Positions 1 through 9,318 are shown, counted from the first letter of the stretch. The stretch is 64,000 nt of DNA from Sphingobacteriaceae bacterium (GCA_947458875.1 CANGZD010000004.1:1-64000); one strand, 5' to 3'. The notes: generated by a model from the letters alone, not told the origin. Made by a program: numbers and translations.

Positions 1-60
1 CTACACACTCTTACTACACACTTTCACTTTTTTACTTTCCAAATCTATCCCAAATCTAGT

Positions 61-103
61 CCTGTATTCACTATTGACAATCTTTTAGTCAAATCAATAC
101 TGG
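61..103. repeat. Imperfect inverted repeat (hairpin) next to the tRNA half
   Basis: The arm at 61-78 (starts CCTGTATTC) and the arm at 88-103 (ends ATACTGG) are imperfect inverted copies around a short AT-rich loop. The repeat lies directly beyond the point where the tRNA-like sequence breaks off. Two short direct repeats lie further left: CCAAATCTA at 39-47 and 50-58, and CTACACACT at 1-9 and 14-22. It may be a terminator for metG or part of an attachment-site region; neither is proven. There is no T-run of terminator type on the metG strand. Confidence 0.45.
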
Positions 104-107
104 AACC

Positions 108-146
108 TTTAGGAAACGCCTATTCTATCCGTTGAACTATGAGACC
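108..146 (-). pseudogene. 5' half of a tRNA-Arg(CCT) gene, truncated after the anticodon loop
   Basis: Read on the minus strand from 146, the sequence gives the acceptor 5' strand GGTCTCA, a D arm (GTTC/GAAT around AACGGATA), an anticodon stem 5' strand GGCGT and the loop TTCCTAA with anticodon CCT. This is the form of bacterial tRNA-Arg(CCU). The following bases (AGGTT) do not rebuild the anticodon stem, and neither a T arm nor the acceptor complement TGAGACC occurs before the window edge at base 1. It starts 8 nt downstream of the metG stop codon on the same strand. It may be a tRNA disrupted by an integrated element, or an att remnant. Sequence left of base 1 would decide. Confidence 0.6.
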
Positions 147-154
147 AAATGGAA

Positions 155-2206
155 CTACCTGACGGTGCTGCCATTATTCATGGCCACTGTTGGGCTAACA
201 AAACTCAATTTCCCTTCGGCATTTTCGGCCATCAGGATCATGCCTTGTGAAAGGATGCCTTTAATTTCTCTCGGCTCCAGGTTCACCAAAATACTTACCT
301 GCTGACCAATGATGGCTTCGGGTTCGTAATGTTCGGCAATACCCGACACTACTGTACGCTGGTCTAATCCGGTATCGATGGTCAGTTTTAACAATTTTTG
401 AGTTTTGGCCACCTTTTCTGCTGCCAGAATGGTGCCAATACGGATATCCATGCCGGCAAATTGATCGTAATTGATGGCTGTTTTGGCCGGACTGATCTCA
501 GCGGCCGTATTATTTTGTTCCATACTGGCTTTCTTGGCGTTTAGTTTTTGTATTTGTAGCTCGATGGTTTCGTCTTCAATTTTTTGGAATAACAATTCAG
601 GCTGTTGCAAGGTGTGTCCATCCTCAAAAGCAAAGGATTCATCAAACTGATAGGTTTCCTTCAGGTTGAGCATACGGAATAATTTTTTTGCCGTACCTGG
701 AAGAAATGGCTGCATCAAGGTGGCCAAATGGCCGATGATGTAGAGGCATTCATGCAAAACCTCACGGGTGGCTTCCGGATCGTCCTTGAAGGTTTTCCAA
801 GGTTCTTGTTCGGTGAGGTAGCGGTTACCTATACGGGCCACTTCCATCATCGTCTGCTGTGCCTGACGGAATTTGTAGGATTCGAAACTGGCACCTAATT
901 CATCGTAGGCCTTGCTAATTTCAGTATGAAGGGATGGGTTTTTTAATCCGGGTGCAATAACGGTAATCTTACCCTCAAAATATTTATGCATCAGCACCAT
1001 TACCCGGTTTACAAAATTTCCAAGAATGGCTACCAGTTCATTATTTACCCGAGCCTGGTAATCTTTCCAGGTGAATTCGCTGTCGGCAGTTTCAGGAGCA
1101 ATTGCTGTCAAGTAATAACGGAGTTCATCTACTTTATCCGGGAAATCTTCCAGGTATTCGTGCATTTCGATGCTCCATCCACGTGAAGTCGACATTTTAT
1201 CGCCCTCCAAATTCATGAACTCGTTGGCCGGGACATTATCTGGCAAAATGAATTCGCCATGGGCATGCAGCATAATCGGGAAAATGATGCAATGGAAAAC
1301 AATATTGTCTTTACCGATAAAGTGGACCAGTTTGGTTTCTCTATCCTTCCAATACAATTCCCAATCCTTGCCATGATCTAAAGCCCATTGCTTGGTAGCC
1401 GAAATGTAGCCAATTGGGGCATCGAACCAAACGTATAGTTTTTTTCCTTCGGCACCTTCGGCGGGTACATCAATGCCCCAATCCAAGTCGCGGGTAATGG
1501 CCCGGGCGGCCAGTCCACCATCGATCCAGCTTTTACACTGTCCGTACACATTGGCACGCCAGTCGTGCTGGTGCCCCTTCAAGATCCATTCTTTCAACCA
1601 GTTTTCGTAACGGTCCATGGGCAGGTACCAATGTTTAGTAGCCTTGAGTACCGGTTTATTTCCTGTAAGGGTAGATTTGGGATTGATCAGTTCATTTGGG
1701 CTGAGTGCCGATCCGCATTTTTCACACTGATCGCCATAGGCGCCTTCAAAACTACATTTGGGGCAGGTTCCGACAATGTAACGGTCGGCCAGAAAGGTGT
1801 TTGCCTCTGCATCGTAATATTGCTCGGATTCTTCGATGGTGAATACCTCTTTTTTATCCAGTATCCTGAAGAAATCCTGAGCGGTTTCGTGATGAATTGC
1901 TTCGCTGGTACGGTGGTAGATATCGAAAGAGATCCCCAGTTTCTCGAAGCTTTCTTTATTTAGTACGTGATATTTGTCGATGATCGCCTTTGGCGTGGAG
2001 CCCTCTTTCATGGCCTGATTCGGAATGGCGGTACCATGCTCATCAGATCCGCATACAAAAACCACTTCCTTGCCCGATAAACGCAGGTAACGCACATACA
2101 AATCGGCAGGTATGTAGGCACCCGCCAAGTGACCGATGTGCTTAGGACCATTGGCATAAGGTAGTGCTGCCGTAATGGTATAACGTTTAAATTTATCTGC
2201 GTTCAA
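155..2206 (-). CDS. metG: Methionyl-tRNA synthetase (long, zinc-binding form with C-terminal tRNA-binding domain)
   Basis: This cytoplasmic class I synthetase charges tRNA-Met with methionine. The HIGH signature is at residues 23-26, a CPKC...CEKC zinc knuckle lies near residues 148-166, and KMSTS is at 337-341. The last hundred residues form the EMAPII/Arc1-like OB-fold tRNA-binding domain (around DIRIGTILAAE). At 683 aa it has the usual length for this two-domain form. The only start that keeps the conserved N-terminus (FKRYTITAALPYANG) is a TTG at 2206; no in-frame ATG lies upstream. A consensus -7 element is found about 30 nt upstream of that codon. It is divergent from the LD-carboxypeptidase gene. 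Confidence 0.97.
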   Translation of the reverse strand: MNADKFKRYTITAALPYANGPKHIGHLAGAYIPADLYVRYLRLSGKEVVFVCGSDEHGTAIPNQAMKEGSTPKAIIDKYHVLNKESFEKLGISFDIYHRTSEAIHHETAQDFFRILDKKEVFTIEESEQYYDAEANTFLADRYIVGTCPKCSFEGAYGDQCEKCGSALSPNELINPKSTLTGNKPVLKATKHWYLPMDRYENWLKEWILKGHQHDWRANVYGQCKSWIDGGLAARAITRDLDWGIDVPAEGAEGKKLYVWFDAPIGYISATKQWALDHGKDWELYWKDRETKLVHFIGKDNIVFHCIIFPIMLHAHGEFILPDNVPANEFMNLEGDKMSTSRGWSIEMHEYLEDFPDKVDELRYYLTAIAPETADSEFTWKDYQARVNNELVAILGNFVNRVMVLMHKYFEGKITVIAPGLKNPSLHTEISKAYDELGASFESYKFRQAQQTMMEVARIGNRYLTEQEPWKTFKDDPEATREVLHECLYIIGHLATLMQPFLPGTAKKLFRMLNLKETYQFDESFAFEDGHTLQQPELLFQKIEDETIELQIQKLNAKKASMEQNNTAAEISPAKTAINYDQFAGMDIRIGTILAAEKVAKTQKLLKLTIDTGLDQRTVVSGIAEHYEPEAIIGQQVSILVNLEPREIKGILSQGMILMAENAEGKLSFVSPTVAMNNGSTVR

Positions 2207-2237
2207 GGCTATACTGTTTGCTTGTTTTTGTAATTTG

Positions 2238-2245
2238 CAAAGATA
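2238..2245 (-). promoter_or_regulatory. -7 promoter element of metG (TATCTTTG)
   Basis: On the minus strand the sequence is TATCTTTG, a perfect match to the Bacteroidota -7 consensus TAnnTTTG. It gives a leader of about 25 nt before the TTG start of metG. No clear TTG -33 element is visible upstream, so the upstream half of the promoter is weak. Confidence 0.55.
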
Positions 2246-2253
2246 ATTTAAAA

Positions 2254-3156
2254 ATGATGATCTGCCCCCCCTATCTTAAAAAAGGCGACAAAGTAGCTAT
2301 TACTTGTCCGGCAAAAAAATTACCACATGGTATTGATGATGCGGTAGGTTTGTTGGAAAGCTGGGGCTTGGAGGTAGTGTTGGGCGAAACGGTTACTGCC
2401 CAGCACCATCAGTTTGCCGGATCAGATGAATTGAGGACCAAAGACCTGCAGCGGTTTTTGGATGACCTGGATATCAAAGCGATTTTTGCCGCCCGGGGCG
2501 GATATGGGACTGTTCGTATCATCGATCGCCTGGAATTTAGCGTCCTGAAAAAATCGCCTAAATGGATTGTGGGGTTCAGTGATATCACCATACTGCATGC
2601 ACACTTACAGGCAGTGTTAAATATGTGTTCCGTTCACGGACAAATGCCATTAACTATTCCGGATGGCAGCAAGCCATCTTTGGAAAGTTTAAGAATGGCT
2701 CTGTTCGGGGAGGCAAACTCTTATCAATTTAATAGTGAAGAACCGGGCAGAGATGGTGAAGCAACTGGAGAGCTGATTGGTGGTAATTTATCTTTAATGG
2801 TCAATCTGAATGGTTCGGTTTCTGATCCGGATTACCGGGATAAAATTTTATTTCTGGAGGATGTGGGCGAACATTTGTATGCCATCGACCGCCTATTTTG
2901 GAACTTGAAACGTTCGGGGAAACTGGCTCAAATCAAAGGGCTAATCATTGGTGGATTTACCGAATTGAAAGATTTTGATCCGCCATTTGGACAGGATGTA
3001 AGAGAGATTGTATTGGATCTAGTGAAAGAATATGATTACCCGGTCTGCTTTGATTTCCCGGCAGGACATGTTTCGGATAACCGGGCATTGATTATGGGAA
3101 AAGAAGTAAATTTAATAGTTAATCAACACAAAGTTCAACTTCATTATTGCAATTAA
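2254..3156 (+). CDS. LD-carboxypeptidase, peptidase family S66 (LdcA/MccF type)
   Basis: S66 serine peptidases cut the L-Lys(or mDAP)-D-Ala bond of murein tetrapeptides during cell-wall recycling; the MccF branch hydrolyses microcin C-type amides. The nucleophile motif GFSD places Ser at residue 109. The surroundings AARGGYGT and the C-terminal FPAGHVSDN segment with the catalytic His fit the family, as does the length of 300 aa. I chose the ATG at 2254 (MMICPPYL); upstream in-frame codons would run into the metG promoter. There is no signal peptide, so a cytoplasmic recycling role is the likely one. The DoxX gene starts 1 nt after the stop codon, so the two are probably co-transcribed. Confidence 0.9.
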   Translation: MMICPPYLKKGDKVAITCPAKKLPHGIDDAVGLLESWGLEVVLGETVTAQHHQFAGSDELRTKDLQRFLDDLDIKAIFAARGGYGTVRIIDRLEFSVLKKSPKWIVGFSDITILHAHLQAVLNMCSVHGQMPLTIPDGSKPSLESLRMALFGEANSYQFNSEEPGRDGEATGELIGGNLSLMVNLNGSVSDPDYRDKILFLEDVGEHLYAIDRLFWNLKRSGKLAQIKGLIIGGFTELKDFDPPFGQDVREIVLDLVKEYDYPVCFDFPAGHVSDNRALIMGKEVNLIVNQHKVQLHYCN

Positions 3157-3157
3157 T

Positions 3158-3565
3158 ATGGCTTTATTATCCAATTTAGGCAAATACAAAGATTTTGGCC
3201 TTCTACTCATGCGTGCCGGCATTGGTGCTTTATTTATGGTTTATGGCTACCCCAAATTATTGGGTGGCCCACCCATGTGGACGCAAATTGGCGGTTCGAT
3301 GAAAAACATCGGGGTGGACTTTTATCCGGTTTTCTGGGGGCTGATGGCCGCCGTTACCGAAACTTTCGGTGGGTTTTTGCTCATCCTGGGTTTGGCTTTC
3401 AGACCGGTGAACCTTTTGCTGGCCTTTACCATGTTCATTGCGGCGCTTTACCATTACAAAGCCGGCGACGGTTTTCAGGGTTATTCGCGTGCGCTCGAGG
3501 CGGGGATTGTTTTTTTGGCACTGATCTTTATCGGTCCAGGGAAGTATAGTGTGGATAAGAAATAA
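3158..3565 (+). CDS. DoxX family integral membrane protein
   Basis: This 135-aa protein has four predicted hydrophobic segments and the DoxX-family opening GxLLMRAGIGALFMVYGYPKL. Family members are small inner-membrane proteins sometimes tied to thiosulfate or quinone redox chemistry or oxidative stress; the function here is not defined. It follows the LD-carboxypeptidase gene with a 1-nt gap and is followed by a strong terminator, so it is the last gene of a two-gene unit. Confidence 0.85.
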   Translation: MALLSNLGKYKDFGLLLMRAGIGALFMVYGYPKLLGGPPMWTQIGGSMKNIGVDFYPVFWGLMAAVTETFGGFLLILGLAFRPVNLLLAFTMFIAALYHYKAGDGFQGYSRALEAGIVFLALIFIGPGKYSVDKK

Positions 3566-3594
3566 AAAAACCCCGCCATCGCGGGGTTTTTTTA
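3566..3594 (+). terminator. Intrinsic terminator after the DoxX gene (bidirectional)
   Basis: The stem CCCCGC/GCGGGG with loop CATC is flanked by A7 on the left and T7 on the right. It can stop transcription in both directions and separates the DoxX gene from the convergent DUF1735 lipoprotein gene. Confidence 0.9.
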
Positions 3595-3597
3595 TAA

Positions 3598-4554
3598 TTA
3601 TTTTATTCTTTCCCACTTTTCGTAAAACTCTCTTGCAGCACCGGGATTTCCGTATGCATAATGAAGCCAGAATGTTTTTGTTACTGGATCGTAGATGTTG
3701 TTATATTTTGATGAAACCCATTCGCCTTGTCCAATTTTTGCACCATAATTTACGTCAGCCAATAATTGATTAGTTCCTGAGGGGTTATCGGAAGAAAGTA
3801 AAGCGAAGGTCCCGGGTGTACTTCCTAAATTAACACCGTTAATTAATGTGTTTTGGGCTGATACGTCAAATTTAAAATAATACCCAGCAGCATATAAATC
3901 ACCTAATGGAGCATACATGGTAATTGGGCCCAGGGTAGTTAGGTCCTTCGTCTCTTCAATAGGACGGGGTGCTGTGGGATGAAAGCAAAATCCAGTGACT
4001 TTATACGTGGCATGCCATTCATTTTTTACCGAAATAGTGATTAGTTCCTGATCAAAATTTCCACTTATTGCATATTGATCTTTATCAATATCGGTTATTT
4101 TAAAAAATATGGCATAGGTTTTCACCGGGTCGAGCGTACTTGGATTTATATTTACCTTCAAGTAGGCATCCTTACTACCTTTAGGAATGGTAACTTCTAG
4201 CGCATTAGGTAGCTGATATAAATCAGGCGTCAATAATTCGTATTTAGTTCCATGTTCGGTATTGTAGTCATCAATAACCGTTTGACTTTCATCTAAGTTG
4301 AGTGTTACTTTGATATCTTCATTAGCAGGATTCTCCGCAGATAAATGAACCTTGAGGAAGTCTAAACTCACTAATTCGTTTTTTGATTCCAATGATACTC
4401 CTCTAGGTTCAGCACTTTTTCGGGGTATTTCAATGATTTTATACTGATTAAGATTAATCATCCCATATTTTTGGTTTTCAACATTCTCATCCTTAAGACA
4501 AGAGGATAAGCTCCATAGGAGTATGAAGCCTAAAATTTGATATACTGTTTTCAT
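3598..4554 (-). CDS. DUF1735 (BT_3987-like N-terminal domain) surface lipoprotein of a SusCD locus
   Basis: The protein has 318 aa, a lipoprotein signal peptide with lipobox LSSC (Cys about 19), then an Ig-like DUF1735 domain to about residue 180, recognised by the pattern of VTLNLDES, a TKYELL segment and a VTIPKGSKDAYLKV strand. The C-terminal half is probably a second beta-rich domain of the DUF4361 kind. Proteins of this type sit on the cell surface beside SusC/SusD and are thought to help bind glycan or glycopeptide ligands. It is the last gene of the susC-susD-like unit. No glycoside hydrolase is fused to it or lies next to it. Confidence 0.75.
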   Translation of the reverse strand: MKTVYQILGFILLWSLSSCLKDENVENQKYGMINLNQYKIIEIPRKSAEPRGVSLESKNELVSLDFLKVHLSAENPANEDIKVTLNLDESQTVIDDYNTEHGTKYELLTPDLYQLPNALEVTIPKGSKDAYLKVNINPSTLDPVKTYAIFFKITDIDKDQYAISGNFDQELITISVKNEWHATYKVTGFCFHPTAPRPIEETKDLTTLGPITMYAPLGDLYAAGYYFKFDVSAQNTLINGVNLGSTPGTFALLSSDNPSGTNQLLADVNYGAKIGQGEWVSSKYNNIYDPVTKTFWLHYAYGNPGAAREFYEKWERIK

Positions 4555-4580
4555 AACAACTATTTTTAGTTTAAATGGAT

Positions 4581-6092
4581 TTAGTTATCCCAAAAAATCT
4601 TTGAGGTTTGTGGATTTATATTTCCCTCGGCAGTTACATTAGCAGAGTTATAATTGTATTCATTTTGCGGATACTGCAATCTGAGCGGTACTACATTAGA
4701 GCCCTTGGATGGTGATAATGAAAGTGGCAGATCAGTTGGTACCCCCAGCCTTCTATAATCTACATACGCTTCAAAATTATTGACCCCCGTAAGTGCCATA
4801 TACTTTTGCATCACAATCAGTTCAATTTTATTGGGTGCCATATCATAGTCTACAAACGGGGTGCCCTGTGTTAGATAATCATCTGCTGCATTGGCTTCTG
4901 TAACACCTAGCCATAAAAAGGATTCTTTAACCGCATTTTCATAGGCCGTTTTTGAGTTTCCAGCTAACCATCCACGCTCAACAGCTTCTGCTTGTAAAAA
5001 CATACTTTCAATACTGGTAAACAACCACTGTGCTTGCGTATTGGATTTAGCCAAGCCGGGCCCAGAAACTGCTGAGGAATTGTTCTCTTTAGGAGCAGAG
5101 TTCGGGATATACTCACCAAAATTGTATCCATAATATAAACTCGCATCATTTACCGGGGGTATCGGACTGGCTGCGGCACTAAATACATACTTATATCTAA
5201 CATCATTATTACCCCTGTATTTATTCAACACATAGTTATTGGCTCTATTATAGGCATCAACTGGGGCACCCAGTTCATTGGTCTTGTAAGTATTCCAAAA
5301 TGGATTTTGTTGATCTTTGATGGTAGCATAAGCTGGCTGTACACTAGCACTTTCTCCTGTACTCAAAAAACCAGAAGCATCGTTAGTAATTAAGGTTAAC
5401 TGTGCGGTAGGAGGGGTTGCGCCAAAAAGCTGGGACTGCCTTAGCAATAATTTCAATCGTTGTGAATTGACCAGTTTTCTCCATTTTGTTAAATCTCCTT
5501 TAAACATGATGTCTGCTTGTACGATACTAGGGTCCGCATCTGCATCCATTGTTTTAAAGGTTTGAGCTGCCTCTTCCAATTTAACAAGCAGATCATTATA
5601 AATATCTTGGCCCTTATCGTATGCCGGTAAAATGTTGTTACCCACGTCAAATGCTTTACTGTAGGGAATATTATTGTATTGGTCAACTAAGTACATAAAT
5701 CCAATAGATTTAAGCACTTTGGCTGCTGCCACATAAAACGGTTGTTCAGAAATCTCCGCTTTTTTTTCCATGGTATTTACATCAAACAATATATCATACC
5801 AGCCAGCCCATTGCCCGGATTGATAACCTGTAGTGATATTGTAGGACTCTTGTTCATTATTAGGTCCATATGTGCCCGATCTGGCCCAATAGCCCATCCA
5901 ATGAGCTGAGTAATCATAATTAACAGCCATTCTGGAAGCTGTTGCATGAAGCGTTCTTGGTAAGATCAATTGTGGGGTAATAGATTCTTCGGTAGGCAGG
6001 TTGGGATTTTTATTAATATCGAAGAAATCGTCTTTACACGCTGTTAGCCCAAATGTGACTAAAGAGAGTATAATGTATATTATCTTTTTCAT
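4581..6092 (-). CDS. SusD/RagB-family nutrient-binding lipoprotein (SusD-like_2 type)
   Basis: This outer-membrane lipoprotein captures substrate for the SusC-type channel encoded just upstream (6128-9235). The lipobox is LTAC (Cys19), followed by the CKDDFFDINKNPN start typical of this SusD branch. The TPR-like core includes a segment with WKPLNSQRLKLLLR-like helices, and the C-terminus ends in PLRLQYPQNE...SKIFWDN. The length of 503 aa is normal. The gap to susC is about 35 nt. The C-terminal segment is clearly related to the relic at 14300-14577. Its ligand cannot be told from sequence. Confidence 0.9.
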   Translation of the reverse strand: MKKIIYIILSLVTFGLTACKDDFFDINKNPNLPTEESITPQLILPRTLHATASRMAVNYDYSAHWMGYWARSGTYGPNNEQESYNITTGYQSGQWAGWYDILFDVNTMEKKAEISEQPFYVAAAKVLKSIGFMYLVDQYNNIPYSKAFDVGNNILPAYDKGQDIYNDLLVKLEEAAQTFKTMDADADPSIVQADIMFKGDLTKWRKLVNSQRLKLLLRQSQLFGATPPTAQLTLITNDASGFLSTGESASVQPAYATIKDQQNPFWNTYKTNELGAPVDAYNRANNYVLNKYRGNNDVRYKYVFSAAASPIPPVNDASLYYGYNFGEYIPNSAPKENNSSAVSGPGLAKSNTQAQWLFTSIESMFLQAEAVERGWLAGNSKTAYENAVKESFLWLGVTEANAADDYLTQGTPFVDYDMAPNKIELIVMQKYMALTGVNNFEAYVDYRRLGVPTDLPLSLSPSKGSNVVPLRLQYPQNEYNYNSANVTAEGNINPQTSKIFWDN

Positions 6093-6127
6093 CTTGTTTC
6101 GATTTTTTATTTAACCGTTTTACAGAC

Positions 6128-9100
6128 TCAGAATGTTAGGTTTAGATTTAAACCATAGATCCGAGTTGGGGGATTAATTGTTGAATTACTGATACCGAAA
6201 GTGTTTCCTGTTGATATAAAGTTGAAATCTGGATCGGTATAAACGTTTGTTTTAGGCAACCATAGGGCAATATTTCTGCCGGTCAAAGCAATACTAGCTT
6301 TTTTGATGATTTGCTGTTTTCCTAAAAATTTATCTGGAAGGTCGTAATTGATAGAAATCTCTCTTAATCTCCATGCTGCTGCACTGGTTATAAAATTGGT
6401 AGCAACGCTCCGATAAACACCCGTGTAGAAATTCTCTACACTATTAACAGTGATATTTGTATTAGGGGTATAGGTGCCATTCCCGTTATCAATTACAGAA
6501 TTTGGGAAAACGAACTTTTCTCTGTTGTTTTCAGCAGTCGCAGCAGAAACACCTGTCCAAGCCATCGCATTACCAATATCATGGTAAGCATGGTGTCCCC
6601 CTTTATACTCCATTAGTGCTGAAAAGGTTAATCCTTTCCAAGATAATGAGGGGTTTATTCCAATAATCCAAGTTGGCAGGGTTCTTCCAAAAACCGTCAA
6701 TGTTGGGTTTTGAGTTGGCAATCCTGTCACGGCATCAACAATTACATGTCCTTCAGGATCTCTTACATAATCTGTTGCCTTTATTACAAATGCAGGCAAG
6801 CCTTTTATAGCATAATTTGATGCATAGGTATATCCACCAACAGCAACTTCATTAAGGTTTTCATAAACACTGCTGATCTTACTGTCATTAAAAGAGGCAT
6901 TGGTCCTCAAGTCAAAGCTTACATTTCTCCATTTGAATAGTGGAGTAAGTTTCAGATCTAATTCAACGCCTTTGTTTACAAATGCGGCAGCATTGATATA
7001 AGAACTGGTATAACCAGTAGCAGCAGAAATACTGATCGGAATAATCTGATTATCGTTGTTTTGATTATAGAAAGTTGCCTCCAAACTGAATCTATCATTC
7101 AGAAAAGCGGTTTCTATACCTAATTCAGTACTTTCAATAAACTCAGGTTCTAGGTTGGGGTCGTAGGTTACATTGTTAGCTGTAAATCCAGGTAGCGTTC
7201 CATAAGGAAAACCGTTGGTTTGAGAAAAAGTTGCCGCCAATTGGTATGGATCAATATCAGCGTTACCCGTCTTATTCCAAGCTCCTCTTAATTTTAAATA
7301 GGATAAAATATTACTACCTTTTAATCCATTTATAGCATCTGATAAAACTAAAGAACCGCTAACACCTGGATAATAGAATGAATTCTTATCTAATGCTAAA
7401 ACTGATGTTCTGTCATTTCTTAAAGTAAATTCTACATTTGCCCATCCTTTGAAGTTCAAACCGGCACTTCCATAAATGGAGAATAATCGAGTTTGTTCTA
7501 ATGGTGAGGATCCTGTTAACTGCCCGACACGGTTAGAAACATCAAATAATTCTGGTACAACAAGACTACTAACACCCACTTTAGAATCCCTGGCCTCAAT
7601 TTCACGTACATATGTTCCTAACAAACCAGATATTTTAAAATTCTCGTTTAGGGTCTTATTTACACTTGCAAATAGTTCGGAAGAGAGTCTTGTGCTTTTA
7701 TATGATCTTTCTTCTACAAATCCTGGTATTAAATTTGCACCACGATCTATACCAAAAGCATTTGGAACTTCTCCCTTGGAAGTTCTTCGCTCTGTAATCG
7801 TCCTATTATTTAGGGCGGCTTTATAATTAAATGTTAGCCAATCGTTTGCTTTAAAAATTAATTCCAGATTAGTTAATAAATCTTCTCTAGCGCCCTTCTT
7901 TCTCCAATTATCCAAAGCAAAATAGGGGTTCAGTCCATAGTGGTTGAAGTAGTTGTTGTACAGAGAGAATGGATCAGAATTAAAATCGCCGTATTTGGTT
8001 AATGGGATTTGAGCTGGTGTGTTGAAAATTAAGTTCATTAAACCTTGATTTAGCCCAACATTATTGGCTGTATTCCAGTCGGCCATTGATACATCATCAA
8101 ATATGTTATAGTTCTGCTGAACATAATTGGTGTTTAAGCCAATGGTGAATTTCCCGTATTCTCTAGAAGTGTTCAGACGGATACCCGTTCTTCTATTTGC
8201 GTCATCTGGAACAATCCCTTTGATATTTACATCTTGTGCGCTCAAAAAGAATCCTTTTGAGCTAAACGAAAAGTCGTTCTGTATAGTTACTCCTGTATCA
8301 AAAAACTCTTTTCTTGAGTTATTAGGACTATAGGGTACTGTTTGCTCAGAACCATCTGGTAGCGCATCACCAATAATTACATTGGAACCATCAAATGCGG
8401 GGCCCCAAGACCAATTTTCATAGGGTATGTATTCGCCTCCTCCTCCACTTCCAAATTTTTCCTGAAACTTGGGAAAAAATGAAATGTTCTGAAACTGTGT
8501 GCTTGTTCCGAAAGAAATCTGAGGCTTATCGTCTTTAGTTCCTTTTTTCGTGGTGACCAAGATTACACCATTTCGGGCATCAGGACCGTAAATTGCTGCT
8601 GCAGATGCTCCTTTTAGTACAGACACATTTTCGACATCATTTGGATTGATCGATGATAAAAAACTAAGATCAGCTGGTATACCATCTAATACCAAAAGTG
8701 GGTTGTTATTACCGGTAAGTGACCTGATTCCCCTCAGATTCATTTTAACATTTTCAAATACACCGTTATTAACACTGGTTACATTTAATCCGGATACCTT
8801 ACCTTGAAGTCCATTAGCGACATTCACTGCGTTTGCCCTTGTCACTACGTCATTAGAAACAGTTGTAGCAGCATATCCTAAATCTCTCTTTTGGCGCTCA
8901 ATACCTAATGCGCCAATAACCACCTCTCCGAGCATTTTAGCATCCTGCCTCAACACTACATTCATTGGTCCATCAACAATGCTGAGCGTTTGTGTGGTGT
9001 AACCTAAAAAAGAAAACTGTAACTGGATGAATCCTTCGGGCACCCGGATGCTGAACATTCCTTCGGCATTGGTTTGTGTAGCCTGTGTGCTACCTACTAC

Positions 9101-9235
9101 TTTCACGGTTACGCCCGGTATGGGCAATTTGTCGTCTGCGGCACTGACCTTGCCAGTGACCATCCTGTCTTGCGCATGGGCATTGAATGCCACAAGAAGC
9201 AAACAGCATAAACTTAAACGTAATAATTGTTTCAT
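6128..9235 (-). CDS. SusC/RagA-family TonB-linked outer-membrane transporter
   Basis: The 1035-aa protein forms a 22-strand beta-barrel that imports a SusD-bound ligand using TonB energy. The order is: signal peptide ending AHAQ, carboxypeptidase-regulatory-like domain (about 25-100), plug domain with the family motifs VVIGALGIERQKRDLGYA and NPLLVLDGIPAD, the SVLKGASAAAIYGP segment, then the barrel ending in the aromatic NLNLTF. There is no STN signalling domain, so anti-sigma-factor signalling is unlikely. By eye the DNA of this gene and of the two genes after it is more AT-rich than the other SusC pair. Two dyad sequences precede it. Confidence 0.95.
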   Translation of the reverse strand: MKQLLRLSLCCLLLVAFNAHAQDRMVTGKVSAADDKLPIPGVTVKVVGSTQATQTNAEGMFSIRVPEGFIQLQFSFLGYTTQTLSIVDGPMNVVLRQDAKMLGEVVIGALGIERQKRDLGYAATTVSNDVVTRANAVNVANGLQGKVSGLNVTSVNNGVFENVKMNLRGIRSLTGNNNPLLVLDGIPADLSFLSSINPNDVENVSVLKGASAAAIYGPDARNGVILVTTKKGTKDDKPQISFGTSTQFQNISFFPKFQEKFGSGGGGEYIPYENWSWGPAFDGSNVIIGDALPDGSEQTVPYSPNNSRKEFFDTGVTIQNDFSFSSKGFFLSAQDVNIKGIVPDDANRRTGIRLNTSREYGKFTIGLNTNYVQQNYNIFDDVSMADWNTANNVGLNQGLMNLIFNTPAQIPLTKYGDFNSDPFSLYNNYFNHYGLNPYFALDNWRKKGAREDLLTNLELIFKANDWLTFNYKAALNNRTITERRTSKGEVPNAFGIDRGANLIPGFVEERSYKSTRLSSELFASVNKTLNENFKISGLLGTYVREIEARDSKVGVSSLVVPELFDVSNRVGQLTGSSPLEQTRLFSIYGSAGLNFKGWANVEFTLRNDRTSVLALDKNSFYYPGVSGSLVLSDAINGLKGSNILSYLKLRGAWNKTGNADIDPYQLAATFSQTNGFPYGTLPGFTANNVTYDPNLEPEFIESTELGIETAFLNDRFSLEATFYNQNNDNQIIPISISAATGYTSSYINAAAFVNKGVELDLKLTPLFKWRNVSFDLRTNASFNDSKISSVYENLNEVAVGGYTYASNYAIKGLPAFVIKATDYVRDPEGHVIVDAVTGLPTQNPTLTVFGRTLPTWIIGINPSLSWKGLTFSALMEYKGGHHAYHDIGNAMAWTGVSAATAENNREKFVFPNSVIDNGNGTYTPNTNITVNSVENFYTGVYRSVATNFITSAAAWRLREISINYDLPDKFLGKQQIIKKASIALTGRNIALWLPKTNVYTDPDFNFISTGNTFGISNSTINPPTRIYGLNLNLTF

Positions 9236-9255
9236 AAATCGATAATTGTTTGGAT

Positions 9256-9300
9256 AATTTTGATTTAAAGTTAATATATAATTAATTTAAAATCAAAATT
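9256..9300 (-). promoter_or_regulatory. Long AT-rich inverted repeat upstream of the second susC
   Basis: Arms 9256-9275 and 9281-9300 match at 18 of 20 positions around a 5-nt loop. The repeat ends about 20 nt before the start codon of the susC at 6128-9235. It could be an operator or an RNA hairpin in the leader. AT-richness raises the chance of coincidence, but the length of the match argues against that. Confidence 0.5.
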
Positions 9301-9318
9301 ATTCGTACGATTTAATTT

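Noticed and set aside
1-146. Group I intron in the tRNA-Arg(CCT) anticodon loop
   Set aside because: Such introns are known at this site in other bacteria, but only about 107 nt lie between the break and the window edge, no 3' exon is visible, and I could not find an internal guide sequence pairing with TTTCCT.
1565-1963. Open frame antisense to metG
   Set aside because: It lies wholly inside a strongly conserved gene, has no family resemblance and no promoter or ribosome-binding signal. The same holds for the antisense frames in ricT (22935-23327), the dehydrogenase (40453-41136) and rpsP (44263-44748, caused by the low-complexity tail).
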